From NCBI GenBank assembly GCA_011800805.1, contig MPNW01000513.1, positions 1 through 20,000 on the forward strand: DNA of 20,000 bases, written 5' to 3'. Numbering within the stretch: position 1 is the first letter of the stretch; each line of letters starts with the position of its first letter. Shown here piece by piece: positions 1 to 9,561 of this stretch. Origin of the DNA: Hirudo medicinalis. Its lineage: Eukaryota; Annelida; Clitellata; Hirudinida; Hirudinidae. Under the pieces are notes generated by a model. The model saw only the letters and a program-made list of their open reading frames with translations. It made no database searches and was not told the DNA's origin. Position numbers and translations under genes: made by a program.

Positions 1-496
1 GATGGCTTAATAATTGTCGTTTAAATTTCAACCACTATCTTTCCCCACTAAGAAGCTTTATTGGTCGAATAGAATCGAATCGAATCGAATCGAATCGAAT
101 CAATCGAGGCGGCCACCTATCGAGTCGATGGGTGACATCCCACTTCTGCTCGACACGGAGACTTTTGCCACTATTTGTTTTAATTAAATCCATTAATCGT
201 TTCATCTTTTTATGATTTAGATAATTATAATGTTGGTAACAATCGATATTTGCGATTTTCTATTCGCGCAAACCATGCAACCCCTGCATCGCCTTGTGGC
301 TTGTCTTCGATGTTCATATTACGAGGCCTTTCTTGCGTCTTGTGTTTCTTTATTTTGCAGTTGTTCTCAGTTCTTTTTCTAGTTAACTGATGCAACATCT
401 ATTAAAAATATTTTCTATGTTTTATAATTTGTCAAGGAACTAAATAATCATCGCACGTGATTTATCTATTTTAATTTATGTTTAAAGTTCAAAAAG
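1..496. other. 5' flank of the profilin-like gene
   Basis: No coding exon is recognisable. The stretch holds a GAATC pentanucleotide run near the left edge, a GC-richer patch around 105-160, and a strong-looking 3' splice site ending in TTTTGCAG at 360. That site could open a 5'UTR exon leading into the ATG at 497, but no matching donor can be assigned. An in-frame TGA at 458-460 closes the profilin frame upstream of its ATG. No promoter motif is claimed. Confidence 0.5.
72..101. repeat. (GAATC)n pentanucleotide microsatellite
   Basis: Six uninterrupted GAATC units, with degenerate flanking copies from about 65 to 106. A simple repeat in non-coding sequence. Confidence 0.9.
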
Positions 497-2115
497 ATGG
501 GCGGTGGAATATTCAGATGTTGCCAGGTTGGAATTTTTTCACTTACGATGGCCATCATTATCATCATCAACGAATTAGACACTCTTGATTGTTTTCTAGA
601 GTTTCTCGATCTGTCATCATTAATTAAGTCACTTATCGTGATTAAATGAAATCTAACTCCTGCTTAAATGATATCGCAATCGAAACGACTTCTATCTTAG
701 TTGCGATTTGCTGTAAGTCATAATCACGTGAAATAGCTTTTCTAAGCATGTTCTCGGAAATATGATAAATTATTGAAAATAATAAATACTGTTGCTATTG
801 TACTATTACTATTGTACCATTATTATTTCTTTATACAATTACTTCACAGCATCCATACGGTTTCGAAGAAATCGACTCAGATGGCGAGGAAGATCCTTAC
901 GCCAGAGATGTCCTCATCATCAGAAACATGATGTATAGTGCTCCCACCGTCACCATAGCCATCACCGTCAGCTACCCTGACGGAAAAGTCAGGGCCGTAG
1001 TACCGGAAACCTTCCAACCTGACTCTCTCTGTAAGTGTGATCGGTGTAGAAGAAACGCAAATCCACCATTATAAATACTTTTTATTCCATGAAAGTCACT
1101 AGTTCAGTTCGATAGAATTTCGGTGAATTCTTACAAATTAAAATTAGAATTAAATTCTTTAAAACATGATTAAGTAAGTACACCTCCTTATGTAATATGT
1201 TTCTTTGTGTTTCAAACTTCTGACTTTGTCAATAAGAATTTCATCTTACCATCATCATCATTATCATCTTCACTATTTTATGCGTAGCCTTAACTGTCAG
1301 GAAACAGGATACCGACTATGCATGGGTCTGTACAAGGAAGTTTGTTAGCCGAGCATAATTTATCCCTTTATCAGTATCTGCTAAACAAGAGCTTGGAACA
1401 TGGCCTATATGTATATGTCATTGGGAAGTCGTGTTCATTGTCATCTTGGTTTATTTAGCTAACTAGATTCACTAATAATGGACAGTTTGGATATTAAATG
1501 TTATTCTCCCTCATAACCATAAATGATTGCCTTTATCGGCTATTGAGGCAAAAGTCCATAAAATAATTACTCCATGTTTCAACCAATTTTTGTGAGACTA
1601 TTTCAAACTTTCACACCCGTGTTTTACAGCTTCATCACCACGTTTATCCCACGGAGCAAGACATAGTAACAATATAATAACAATACCTTTTAGAAACAGT
1701 GATAACAGTGTGAATACTGTTATTACCATTATTTTTATATTTCTGATTGACTAAATAGCTGCTAAATTCATTAATTCTACCATTATCATCAACATTATCT
1801 ATGCTACTAGCTCAGTACTTTAACACGTTGGGCATTTCTGCAGCCATCAAAGATCTCGTGAATGCCTTCAAGGGGCGGTCAAAGAACCTCCTCAAGCGTT
1901 TCATCCAACTGGGACCAGATGTTCCAACCTATGTGCCTGGGAAGATGATAGACGGACGGGTTCTCTACTGCATGGTGGATGGAGACAAAAGCGGAGGGTG
2001 CGTGGTAGTGCGCACGAGATCCTGCCTTCTCATAGCCACTTATGACTCGTATCCAGAAGCCAGCGTCCGCATCGTCGAAGACACGGCACAGTACATGATC
2101 GAGAATGGCATCTGA
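497..2115 (+). CDS. profilin-like protein with N-terminal Gly/Cys-Cys motif (3 exons)
   Basis: Exons are 497-526, 850-1030 and 1844-2115, spliced with phases 0 and 1, giving 160 aa. Donors CAG|GTTGG and TCT|GTAAGT and acceptors CACAG and CTGCAG fit; exon 2 is open in only one frame, and the other nearby acceptor (1812) would give an immediate stop. The ATG has a strong context (AAGATGG) below an in-frame TGA at 458. Residues 1-10 are MGGGIFRCCQ, then an acidic stretch (16-25). Residues 44-80 fit the first profilin strands and helix (PDGKV, then FQP...LVNAF). Residues 103-160 fit the profilin C-terminal half: IDGR, GGCVVVRT, LLIATYD, then a final helix ending YMIENGI. It most resembles the divergent profilin-4 group. 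The aromatic N-terminal residues that bind poly-proline are not evident, so classical activity is uncertain. Family assignment is from remembered motifs. Introns 527-849 and 1031-1843 hold nothing recognisable. Confidence 0.75.
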
Positions 2116-2615
2116 TTAGATTGATTTCCACTCATTGGACTTGGTGGACTGCTTCGATTGCCTGGCCTGCTCAGCTTACCAAGTATAAATATAATTATCG
2201 ATTGTTGCGCCGTAATAATCACAACGATTCAACGGAACAGCCACCGATCTCCATTCTCAAAGTGACTCTTTCAATATAACTTAATTTTTCAATGTGACTT
2301 TCGGTTGCCTTTAACAGGCTTGTCTTAAACAGTAGAGCTTTACCTCAAGTTAGACAAAAACGCTGTGAAATGAAAACTTATGATTGATAATGTCAACTTC
2401 ACCAACGCTAAAGTAATCACTACAATTAATTGATCCCTCCAAATGATTCAGAAACACTCACAAAAATCCATAACTATCTAAATCAATTCCTGAATGTTTG
2501 TCACAATGAAAGACAGAAATTATTACAACCATAATAAGTTGGCTTTTTTCTCTGCTTTTAATGTACAACTTGTGGAAGCTCTGAGAGCATCTTAACCAAC
2601 GAATAACTTATAATT

Positions 2616-2645
2616 AATAAAATAATTGTAAAACTAGTAAATAAA
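2616..2645 (+). terminator. polyadenylation signals of the profilin-like gene
   Basis: Two AATAAA hexamers, 2616-2621 and 2640-2645, about 500 nt after the stop at 2113-2115. Both are canonical; which one is used cannot be told. The second lies only 55 nt from the AAGAB stop codon on the other strand. Confidence 0.55.
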
Positions 2646-2674
2646 ATGTTAAAAACGCTGAAAATTAATTACAA

Positions 2675-2680
2675 TTTATT
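2675..2680 (-). terminator. polyadenylation signal of AAGAB
   Basis: TTTATT on the + strand reads AATAAA on the minus strand, about 20 nt after the AAGAB stop codon. This gives a very short 3'UTR that faces the profilin-like gene's own signals. Confidence 0.6.
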
Positions 2681-2699
2681 AGAATCATCAGATAGCTCA

Positions 2700-5600
2700 T
2701 CAGTCCTCATCAAATTCACTCATGTCACCGCCTATGGAGCACCAGAATTGCTTCACTACATTCTCAGCATACTTCTTCCTCTCTTCAAACGGCAATGTGG
2801 ATGCTTCCTCTGCCGTAAATTAATTAATAATATAAATTAATTAAGTACTAAATTAGTTGTCAGTAAATCGTTAGTCCATTAATTAACCAATCAACACAAA
2901 GATAAGCACCAGAGAAGCAGGTATTGCATGTAATCAAGGTAACAAGTTGTGGTGGTTGGGGAAGTGATGGGCAAAAACCAACTCCAAAAAAGGGAGCGGC
3001 TTTTTTCAATTCTACTTAGATTTCCAGGGTCATGAGGTAGGGTAGGGTTAGGAGAATGGTTAGGGATGGAGTTAGGTACCAAAAGTCCCTACCTGTGAGT
3101 TGGCTTTTGCCCATTGCTCGGCCAACAATCACAAATTGCTAACTAACACATTTTTGAAGTTATTAACAGTTACATCCATCATTACCAACTTTTCACTCTG
3201 GGTGAGCCAAAAATTAATCAAACCATAATTAGGAAGGACTTATCACCTGAATAATTCAGCTAATCAACTTTTATCTAATTCTCTTTCATTCAACCACTCA
3301 CAAATACTGACCTCTCATCTGTGGAATGTTCTTGAAGAGGCTTTCAAACTTCTCCTCGCAACCTGGGTTCAAAAAGTTCAAAAGATTGTTATCATCACCG
3401 AATCGAGATGATAAGATGATAGTAAACATTTTTCCAAGAACAATTTTTAGCATTAATCTCTATTTAATTTTTAAGAAATATTTACCCATATATTTGGATG
3501 GGTCATCATCATCATCATCTTCCTCATCATCATCTGAATCGTCGTCTTCTGTGTCATTGCTGTTTTTCCCAACATCACCTTTGCAACTTTCAATGTTCAA
3601 CTTTTCCAATGATTCTTCCATCATGGTGTTATCCTTGCACTCAGACAGAGTGTTGTTGTTGCTGTTGTCAGTGACAGTTGTGCTTAGAGATTCTGCCATT
3701 TCATCCCTCAGTTTTTTCATGTAGGGACTCATGTGCGTTGACCGATCTGTGTTGTCAATGTTGATGATGAGAATGATGACTATGAAGAGCATGAAAGATG
3801 TGATGATGATGATGGTGGTGAAGATGATCGCAATGGCATCAATTAATTGTTCCCCTAATGACAAGGTGACTCTGACTTGAAATGGCAAGAATATCTCCAA
3901 AGTTAAAAGTTGACCTGGAAATGCTTTGCAATGAAAAGGGGTCAAAAAGTGTAAACAACACAACACAACAGTAAACACCAATTTAAATTAAGCAACAACT
4001 AAAAATGGTTGTTCGTTGTCAACCAGATAGATTGAATGGATGAATGAATGAATGAGTAATTGGGTGATAAATATGTTAGTGGGAGAATTAATGAAGAAAT
4101 AAGTAAATTATAAAAATATAAAAATAAATCAAAGGCAGACCACCTTTAAGAACCATGTTGGACCAAGAATTGCACCTCAAAGCTTCAACGATTCTCTGAA
4201 CTCCCTTGGTTTCTCTGAAGTCGTCTGAAACAATCACAGCCAATTTTACTTTCATCGATGCCTCCGAAATTGTAAGCTACAAACAAATTTAATTATTGGG
4301 CACTATCATCGTTAGCACTTAACTACATATTAATTCATCATAAGTGCAGAAAGAGAGCTTCAATAAATGAAATTCCTGGCAATTGTTTTCTGACATTAAC
4401 TCGGCAACGAGCATTGGGACGATTGTTAACGTTATTCGTTTTGACAATATAATTATGCAAGTGAAACGTGATCGTTACCTTCCTCTGCATCATCGTCGTC
4501 ATCATCAAGATCATCTTTTTCATCGCCATCATGCAACTCGACGAGTTCAAATCCGTTCTCAATGCACCACTTTAGAATCTCATGCCTCGATATTTCTGTT
4601 GTTGTTTCAAAGTCAAAGTTCAACCGACACTAACAACAATAATAAGAATGATGACAATGATGATGGTGGCGATGAAGGCATGATGATGTTTGAATTTAAC
4701 TGAATTTAACTTATTTACCGAAAGCTAACGGCAGTGATATAATCACATAATACTCGCTAAGTCACACATTATCAATATCGGTGCTGGAGCATTTAACATG
4801 AGTAAATATGACAACAAAGTAATTATTACTAATTTATCAACAATTATCAGCATGATCATCCTCTTAGTGGTGATTACTCACCATCGGTGGAGAGGCAGCT
4901 ATCACAGACGAGTATTTTGACGTTCGAGTTTGACTCTTTCATGAACCTTGCACATTTCGCTGCTTGAAGGAAACTGCCCCTCTGTGCAGACGATAATGAT
5001 GCTAACGTTATCATTCAAGGTGAAGCAGATGATAGTAATGTGACAATAATACAGATTATATGTGGTTGATGATTATGGTGCCAGGTTTTACGATGTTTCC
5101 AACTAATAATAATAGTTAATTTGTAATGTTCCATTTGCCTAAAACTATAACAAAAACTAGGATGATCGTGGTCATCTACGACCCCAAAGGAGACAACATA
5201 AGGTTCACTAGTAATGTTGATGAAGGGAAACATTATACAAACAACATTTGCTATTGAATGATGGAGATATTAATGATGATACAAGCATGAAAATCAAAAC
5301 TGATGATGACGAGAGTGGAGAGAGTGACACAAGTCAAAATTAAAATAAGCACTTTCATCAAATTATGTCGAAATCACATCAACAACCTCGTTGGTGCTGA
5401 AATAAGCAACAAAGGCTTCAACCCTCTGCACATCTTCGACCAGTGACTTGCACAGGCCATCTCTCTTGACCTTGTTCGTATCAAAAGTGCAAAGGTCAAC
5501 TGATGAGGTGTAGTACTTTGTATCGATGTCATAAGGAAACGACACAATGTTTCCACTTATCTTCTGCAATGGGAGGTCCAATGCATCCAGAGACAAAATA

Positions 5601-6216
5601 CCTGGGTTTAAAATGCAATTAATGCATTAAAAATGCTAATTCAGAAATATTAGTTCCAGAAATGAGTGCCAATTATGCCATTAAAAGCCAGATAAATTAT
5701 ATGCTCATTTCTGAGAAATAGATCCAAAACGGAAAGTTTAATGCTGTTTGTATAAATATTTTAAAGCTGTCATTGTGTCGTCCCAAACATTAAAACAAGT
5801 AATAACATCATTTACAATCAAATATTTCAATCTATCATCCCATGAAATTTAAAATTTAAATAATCTGTCTCTAACTTTGAAGTACTCGATTCACGCTTAG
5901 TAAATAATGACAGCATCAGTCTCAAATTGAGATACTACCTAAATACCATTTCAATAGTTATTTATTTCGCTAGTTCTGATTATATAGTGATTTCACTTGC
6001 AAATTAGAAACAAATTAAGATGTATTTTATATTGTTATCTAAACATATCTGCTACGTAAAACGTTAAATCTTTCTGGGATCTCTGTTGGTCAGTATTTGC
6101 TCATGCAAAGGAACAAATTCGCAACGAGATTTAGCGAAATCATATCTTTACTTACTCTTTATTATATTCGTCGCATCGCCATCAAAAAAGCTCACAAAGA
6201 GCGCCCTCGGTTTCAT
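2700..6216 (-). CDS. AAGAB: alpha- and gamma-adaptin-binding protein p34 (AAGAB), 8 exons
   Basis: Coding exons in transcript order: 6216-6156, 5601-5378, 4981-4882, 4595-4479, 4224-4144, 3746-3486, 3362-3312, 2809-2700, giving 334 aa (human is about 315). AAGAB is a cytosolic chaperone that stabilises AP-1 gamma and AP-2 alpha subunits during clathrin adaptor assembly. The pseudo-GTPase-like N-terminal half shows FVSFFDGD (8-15), DIDTKYY (45-51), EAFVAYF (82-88), VKILVCD (116-122) and LKWCIENGFELVEL (136-149). An acidic run (151-169) precedes TKGVQRIVEAL and WSNMVLK (188-194). A less conserved Ser/Asn/Asp-rich linker follows, then FESLF (287-291) and the C-terminal LPFEERKKYAENV...FWCSIGGD (304-327), the dimerisation and adaptor-binding end. 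Every junction keeps phase. The only doubtful site is the weak exon 2 donor: GAT|GTGATT (used here) or GAG|GTTGTT nine bases earlier, both phase 0. Introns over 300 bp (5602-6155, 4982-5377, 3747-4143, 2810-3311) hold no other gene. Confidence 0.94.
2947..3134. mobile_element. MITE-like inverted-repeat element in the last AAGAB intron
   Basis: The left arm (about 2947-2996) and the reverse complement of the right arm (about 3086-3134) match at roughly 36 of 49 positions, with a near-perfect core ATGGGCAAAA(A/G)CCAACTC. The interior has GGTTAGGG-like and TAGGG motifs and no convincing coding capacity. A clear target-site duplication is not visible, so the exact ends are uncertain. The size and structure suggest a non-autonomous DNA transposon or fold-back element. 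Confidence 0.6.
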
Positions 6217-7562
6217 GACGATAAAAAACTACTGCAAAACTGCTTGAAGTCTACCAACTGTCAAAATATTTACAATGCGGTCGTGTTGCGAACATTGTTA
6301 AATGCTATCGTCGATAAATAGTTATATTATTATTATGATATAATATCTATAATTTCACCTGAAAGCAATCTTGTTTGTAAATTAAAATAATTAAGATGGC
6401 ACAGCATTGTACAGGGTAAGTCTCTTTTCCCGATGGCAAAAACACTCTCCCTGGCCATTTACCCCCTGCACTACCTGAGGGCTGCACCACCCTTTATGGG
6501 GATATATACTCACGTGCGACTAAATTATGTCAATCTGGTAATGAAAAAAACAAAAAAAAAGCAACCCTGGATGCTGGGTAACACCAACCAGTGACAAATT
6601 TCCACACGAATCAGTGCACTCAAAAGAACTGGATTTCCATGATGCTTTTGATGACCTGCCATTTCATCGATATGTTGCGAGCCTTGCCACATTTTATGAG
6701 GTTAAAACCCTTTGCCCAACTTTTCCTAAAACCAACACGGTCGCCTCATAATCAACAGAATTGAAATTTTATTAACAGCTAAGCTTAAAGACATGGACCA
6801 TTCGGAGCCCTCAGATCCAGTCGCCGACCACGATCAATGGCGAGGCATGTTCGAGTCCAGTGAGATTTCATGGATTTGCAAGCCTCCTTCAAAATGAGTA
6901 TGCACAGCCATACAGCCCATGACCATTTTGATGTAATTATGGCACAACAAAGCAATGAAAAAATTGTCTATTACCATTATAACAATCTTAGAAGCCACCT
7001 AGCGGTAATGATGATGATAACAATAGGACACCTTGTAAGGCAACCATAGAAGACAATCTAATCTGATCTGGAGATTGTACGAAATTTCTACTCCAAAGGA
7101 AGGAGGACAGTCGAGAAAAGCTCAGTGGAAACACCTCGAACATTGCATGGGCAACGTAGGCCAAACTATATTGAGTGCCTCAAGCAAATAAATAATTAAA
7201 CGAAACTATAAACGATAAAAATGACTGCGTTCAGAAACAAAGCACACGAAGACATGTAAAAATTTGAATGGCTCCAACATTGACAGACACCCAGCTGCAG
7301 CAACAAAAAAATAAACACCAATTTGATCTTATCAGATCAACACTAAACACAACACTTAGTTCCTATTGTCACTTTCAATCAAAGGTTACGGTGATCGACA
7401 ATTAGATATCCATTGCAGTTGTTTTAAGTCATTCTGAAATCGAAAGCCTTCACAATCTGCCCACAAAACAAAGATATATGATTTGTTTCCTCTTTATAAA
7501 TCGCACAGGAAGTTAGAGCAAGGACATGATTGTGGTAATGGCTGATGACAAAATCAGGCGAC
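6217..7562. other. intergenic region between AAGAB and G gamma
   Basis: It contains the AAGAB 5' flank and the G gamma 3' flank. No coding exon is recognisable. Sequence from about 6400 to 6900 is less AT-rich and has a repeat-like look, including GTTCGAGTCC at 6849-6858, which matches a polymerase III B box. No suitably spaced A box or tRNA fold is seen. No obvious AATAAA for the G gamma transcript lies close to its stop. Confidence 0.5.
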
Positions 7563-7763
7563 TCAGAATAAAATGCAACTGCTCTTCTCGATGAAGGGAT
7601 TAAGCTTCTTGTCGATACCACACATGAGGGCATCATTGGCTTTGTGCTGTTCAGTGTACTGAATCATTTCTCTGAGAGTTTTCGAAAGAGGTTGTCGGTC
7701 GATCCTACACTCCATTCTCAAGCTTTCGACGATGGCCTTCTGCTGTGAAATGCTGGTTGACAT
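7563..7763 (-). CDS. GNG: heterotrimeric G-protein gamma subunit
   Basis: 66 aa in one uninterrupted frame. G gamma binds G beta as an obligate dimer and anchors it to the membrane by C-terminal prenylation. Visible are the N-terminal helix (SISQQKAIVESLRMECRIDR, 4-23), the second helix (LSKTLREMIQYTEQH, 26-40), the conserved NPF (55-57) and the CAAX box C63-I-L-F66. Length is typical for the family. The start is supported by an adenine at -3, the full N-terminal helix, and a 3' splice site just upstream: a long T-run then AG at 7776-7775. The first exon would therefore be non-coding and lie upstream (higher coordinates). It was not located; a weak donor candidate sits near 8153-8158. A terminal Phe in the CAAX box is compatible with geranylgeranyl or farnesyl transfer, so lipid type is left open. 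Confidence 0.93.
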   Translation of the reverse strand: MSTSISQQKAIVESLRMECRIDRQPLSKTLREMIQYTEQHKANDALMCGIDKKLNPFIEKSSCILF

Positions 7764-7774
7764 CTTTCAAATTT

Positions 7775-8759
7775 CTAAAAAAAAAATAAAACCATGACAA
7801 TTGCAAAGAAATCTAAATGTAATGATCGTCTTTTTAGACAGAAACTGCAATGTCGCGGTACTACCCGACGAGCACCTCTAAAGCTCTTGAGCTAAGATAC
7901 CACAGAATGAAAATTAATGACCAGACGGAGAAAATAAAAACTAAAAAAAACTAAGGTGAATCAACCAAATTTGAATTACATGAATTAAGCTTTTGAGAAC
8001 TCCGAAATTATGCAGACAATAAACAAAATTCAATATGGTTCCTGGCCTTATCATAGGCTGCTACATGACTACCACAACTCCACTGCATTGAAATATTTTA
8101 TAAAATAAAATTGTTAAAAATAAATTTTAAAAATTATTTAAATTAATATTTTACCTAAAAATCTTTACGGAAGTAAGAAAAATGCATTTATTCATATAGA
8201 TGTTTTCAGCAGATATTTTCGAAACCGACCTTTATAAAATAGCCAGAAATTATGTTTTATTTTATTTACTAACTTAATTTTTAGTCCTATTCAAATCAAA
8301 AATTGATATTCTTTATATTGAAAATTTCATGCATCATATTATAATGAATCTAGAGAGAAAAAATAAAGTAATGATAAAAAATATGTCGGTGGTTTTACTT
8401 AACAGAAATATTGCGCAGAAATTGCGAGCATTGAATCCAGAAATAAAATAGTTTAATCGATACCAGCGATGAATTACCAGGTACTTTTGTAGATGCAATT
8501 TAGTAACATACCGCATGAATCATTTATTACGTCAACATATCAAAGCAGCTTGGTAAATCTAAATGTCATGTGTCAGTTTTTGTATTTCACCAATGAAGAG
8601 CTAGTTCGACGACACTAAACAGAAAAAATCCTGTGATCTTGCGATTGTTTTCGAACCGATCTTAGAAATCCAAAGCTCGTTAATATTTTTATTTAAATAA
8701 AATTCATTATCTCTATCTAGCTGTGATCGCGAATAGAACACACCTTTTTAAAATTGCTT
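7775..8759. other. AT-rich spacer upstream of G gamma
   Basis: Highly AT-rich sequence with no recognisable exon on either strand. It probably includes the G gamma 5'UTR intron, since a 3' splice site abuts its coding exon at 7774. The short frame at 8334-8516 (minus) has no family resemblance. Confidence 0.5.
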
Positions 8760-8960
8760 GGTTTTCAAACTAGGGCCGCATTCCTCACATGCGCATACAC
8801 TGTTTTGGGGCTATAGTACAAGCGGGCTACTGATATCACTCGTGTTGCAAAAACAGAACCGCTCGGAACCCCGTGTTGTCGATTTCTACCACAGTTTCAC
8901 GATAGTTCGTCTGCTTTTCTTGGATTTTACTCTGTGAGTTTTGCAAGATTTTAATTATTT
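8760..8960. promoter_or_regulatory. possible divergent promoter of G gamma and TENT5
   Basis: This is a GC-richer island in an AT-rich spacer between two divergent genes. It holds the palindrome ATGCGCAT (8789-8796), an NRF1-type half site. A good 5' splice site, TCT|GTGAGT at 8934, could end a TENT5 5'UTR exon. A second donor candidate, CTT|GTAAGC, lies near 9143. No TATA box is assigned. This is inference from position and composition. Confidence 0.35.
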
Positions 8961-9561
8961 ATTATGCACTCCGGCCATTTGCTGGACGAATTTCACTTTA
9001 TAAGTTGTGTTTGGGAAGCTCAAACCTGCGTGGTTTTAGTCCTCGTTTTGCTTGTGTATTATTACGCCACTATGGAGAAGTCTCAATTTCTTAAGCCTCG
9101 TTTTAAAATAAGTTTTGAAATGAAGGCTTTTTCTGGCCGCTTGTAAGCTTGTAAGCTTGCAACATTCTGTGGACTTATTACATTCTAGTTATTGATTATT
9201 GAGAGAGATGTTTCAAATTGCGGTCTAACTTATTTTTGTCAATTTATATTGATACATTTTTCGACAGGTAGCTATGGAAAATTTCTGAAAGATTTCGTTC
9301 GTCGATTGCGTGATGCGCGCTCTTGTTTATAGTCAGCATTAACGGGTTACTCGAGAATATTCGCAAATAGGATTTTTGCATTTGGACCGATTTTTTTTAT
9401 AATATGAACCGACTGAACCGGCGATGCAGCTAAATACTTGCAGCATTTATAAAGACTCATTCACACGTGTTTGTAGATTTTAATTTAAATAACTCTTTAA
9501 AATAAAAACGTTTATTTAATATTTCTTTTTAAGCATTATAGACTCCTGACTAAGAAGGAAA
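8961..9561. other. presumed 5'UTR/intron region of TENT5
   Basis: A pyrimidine-rich tract with AAG at 9531-9533 and ATAG ending at 9541 gives a plausible 3' splice site just 20 nt before the TENT5 ATG. A 5'UTR intron from a donor at 8934 or about 9143 to here is likely. The 60-codon frame at 8964-9146 has no recognised family and may be an upstream ORF or chance. Confidence 0.4.

Larger units (their letters stand above)
2116..2699. other. convergent 3'UTR region between profilin-like gene and AAGAB
   Basis: AT-rich sequence after the profilin-like stop codon. It contains + strand AATAAA signals at 2616 and 2640 and the opposing AAGAB signal at 2675. Short frames here lack recognisable content. 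Confidence 0.7.

Noticed and set aside
72..101. Telomere-like repeat
   Set aside because: The GAATC pentamer is not a known animal telomere unit and is only about 30 bp long.
1801..1843. ATG at 1801 as the start of the profilin-like protein
   Set aside because: It sits within intron 2; splicing from 1030 to 1844 preserves frame and restores the N-terminal profilin strands missing from the 104-codon frame.
3460..3981. 173-codon minus-strand frame with a hydrophobic Ile-rich segment resembling a membrane protein
   Set aside because: It is AAGAB exon 6 (3486-3746) read through into its flanking introns; the hydrophobic part is translated intron.
6097..6321. 74-codon + strand frame
   Set aside because: It lies opposite AAGAB coding exon 1, which matches its family and has a perfect GTAAGT donor.
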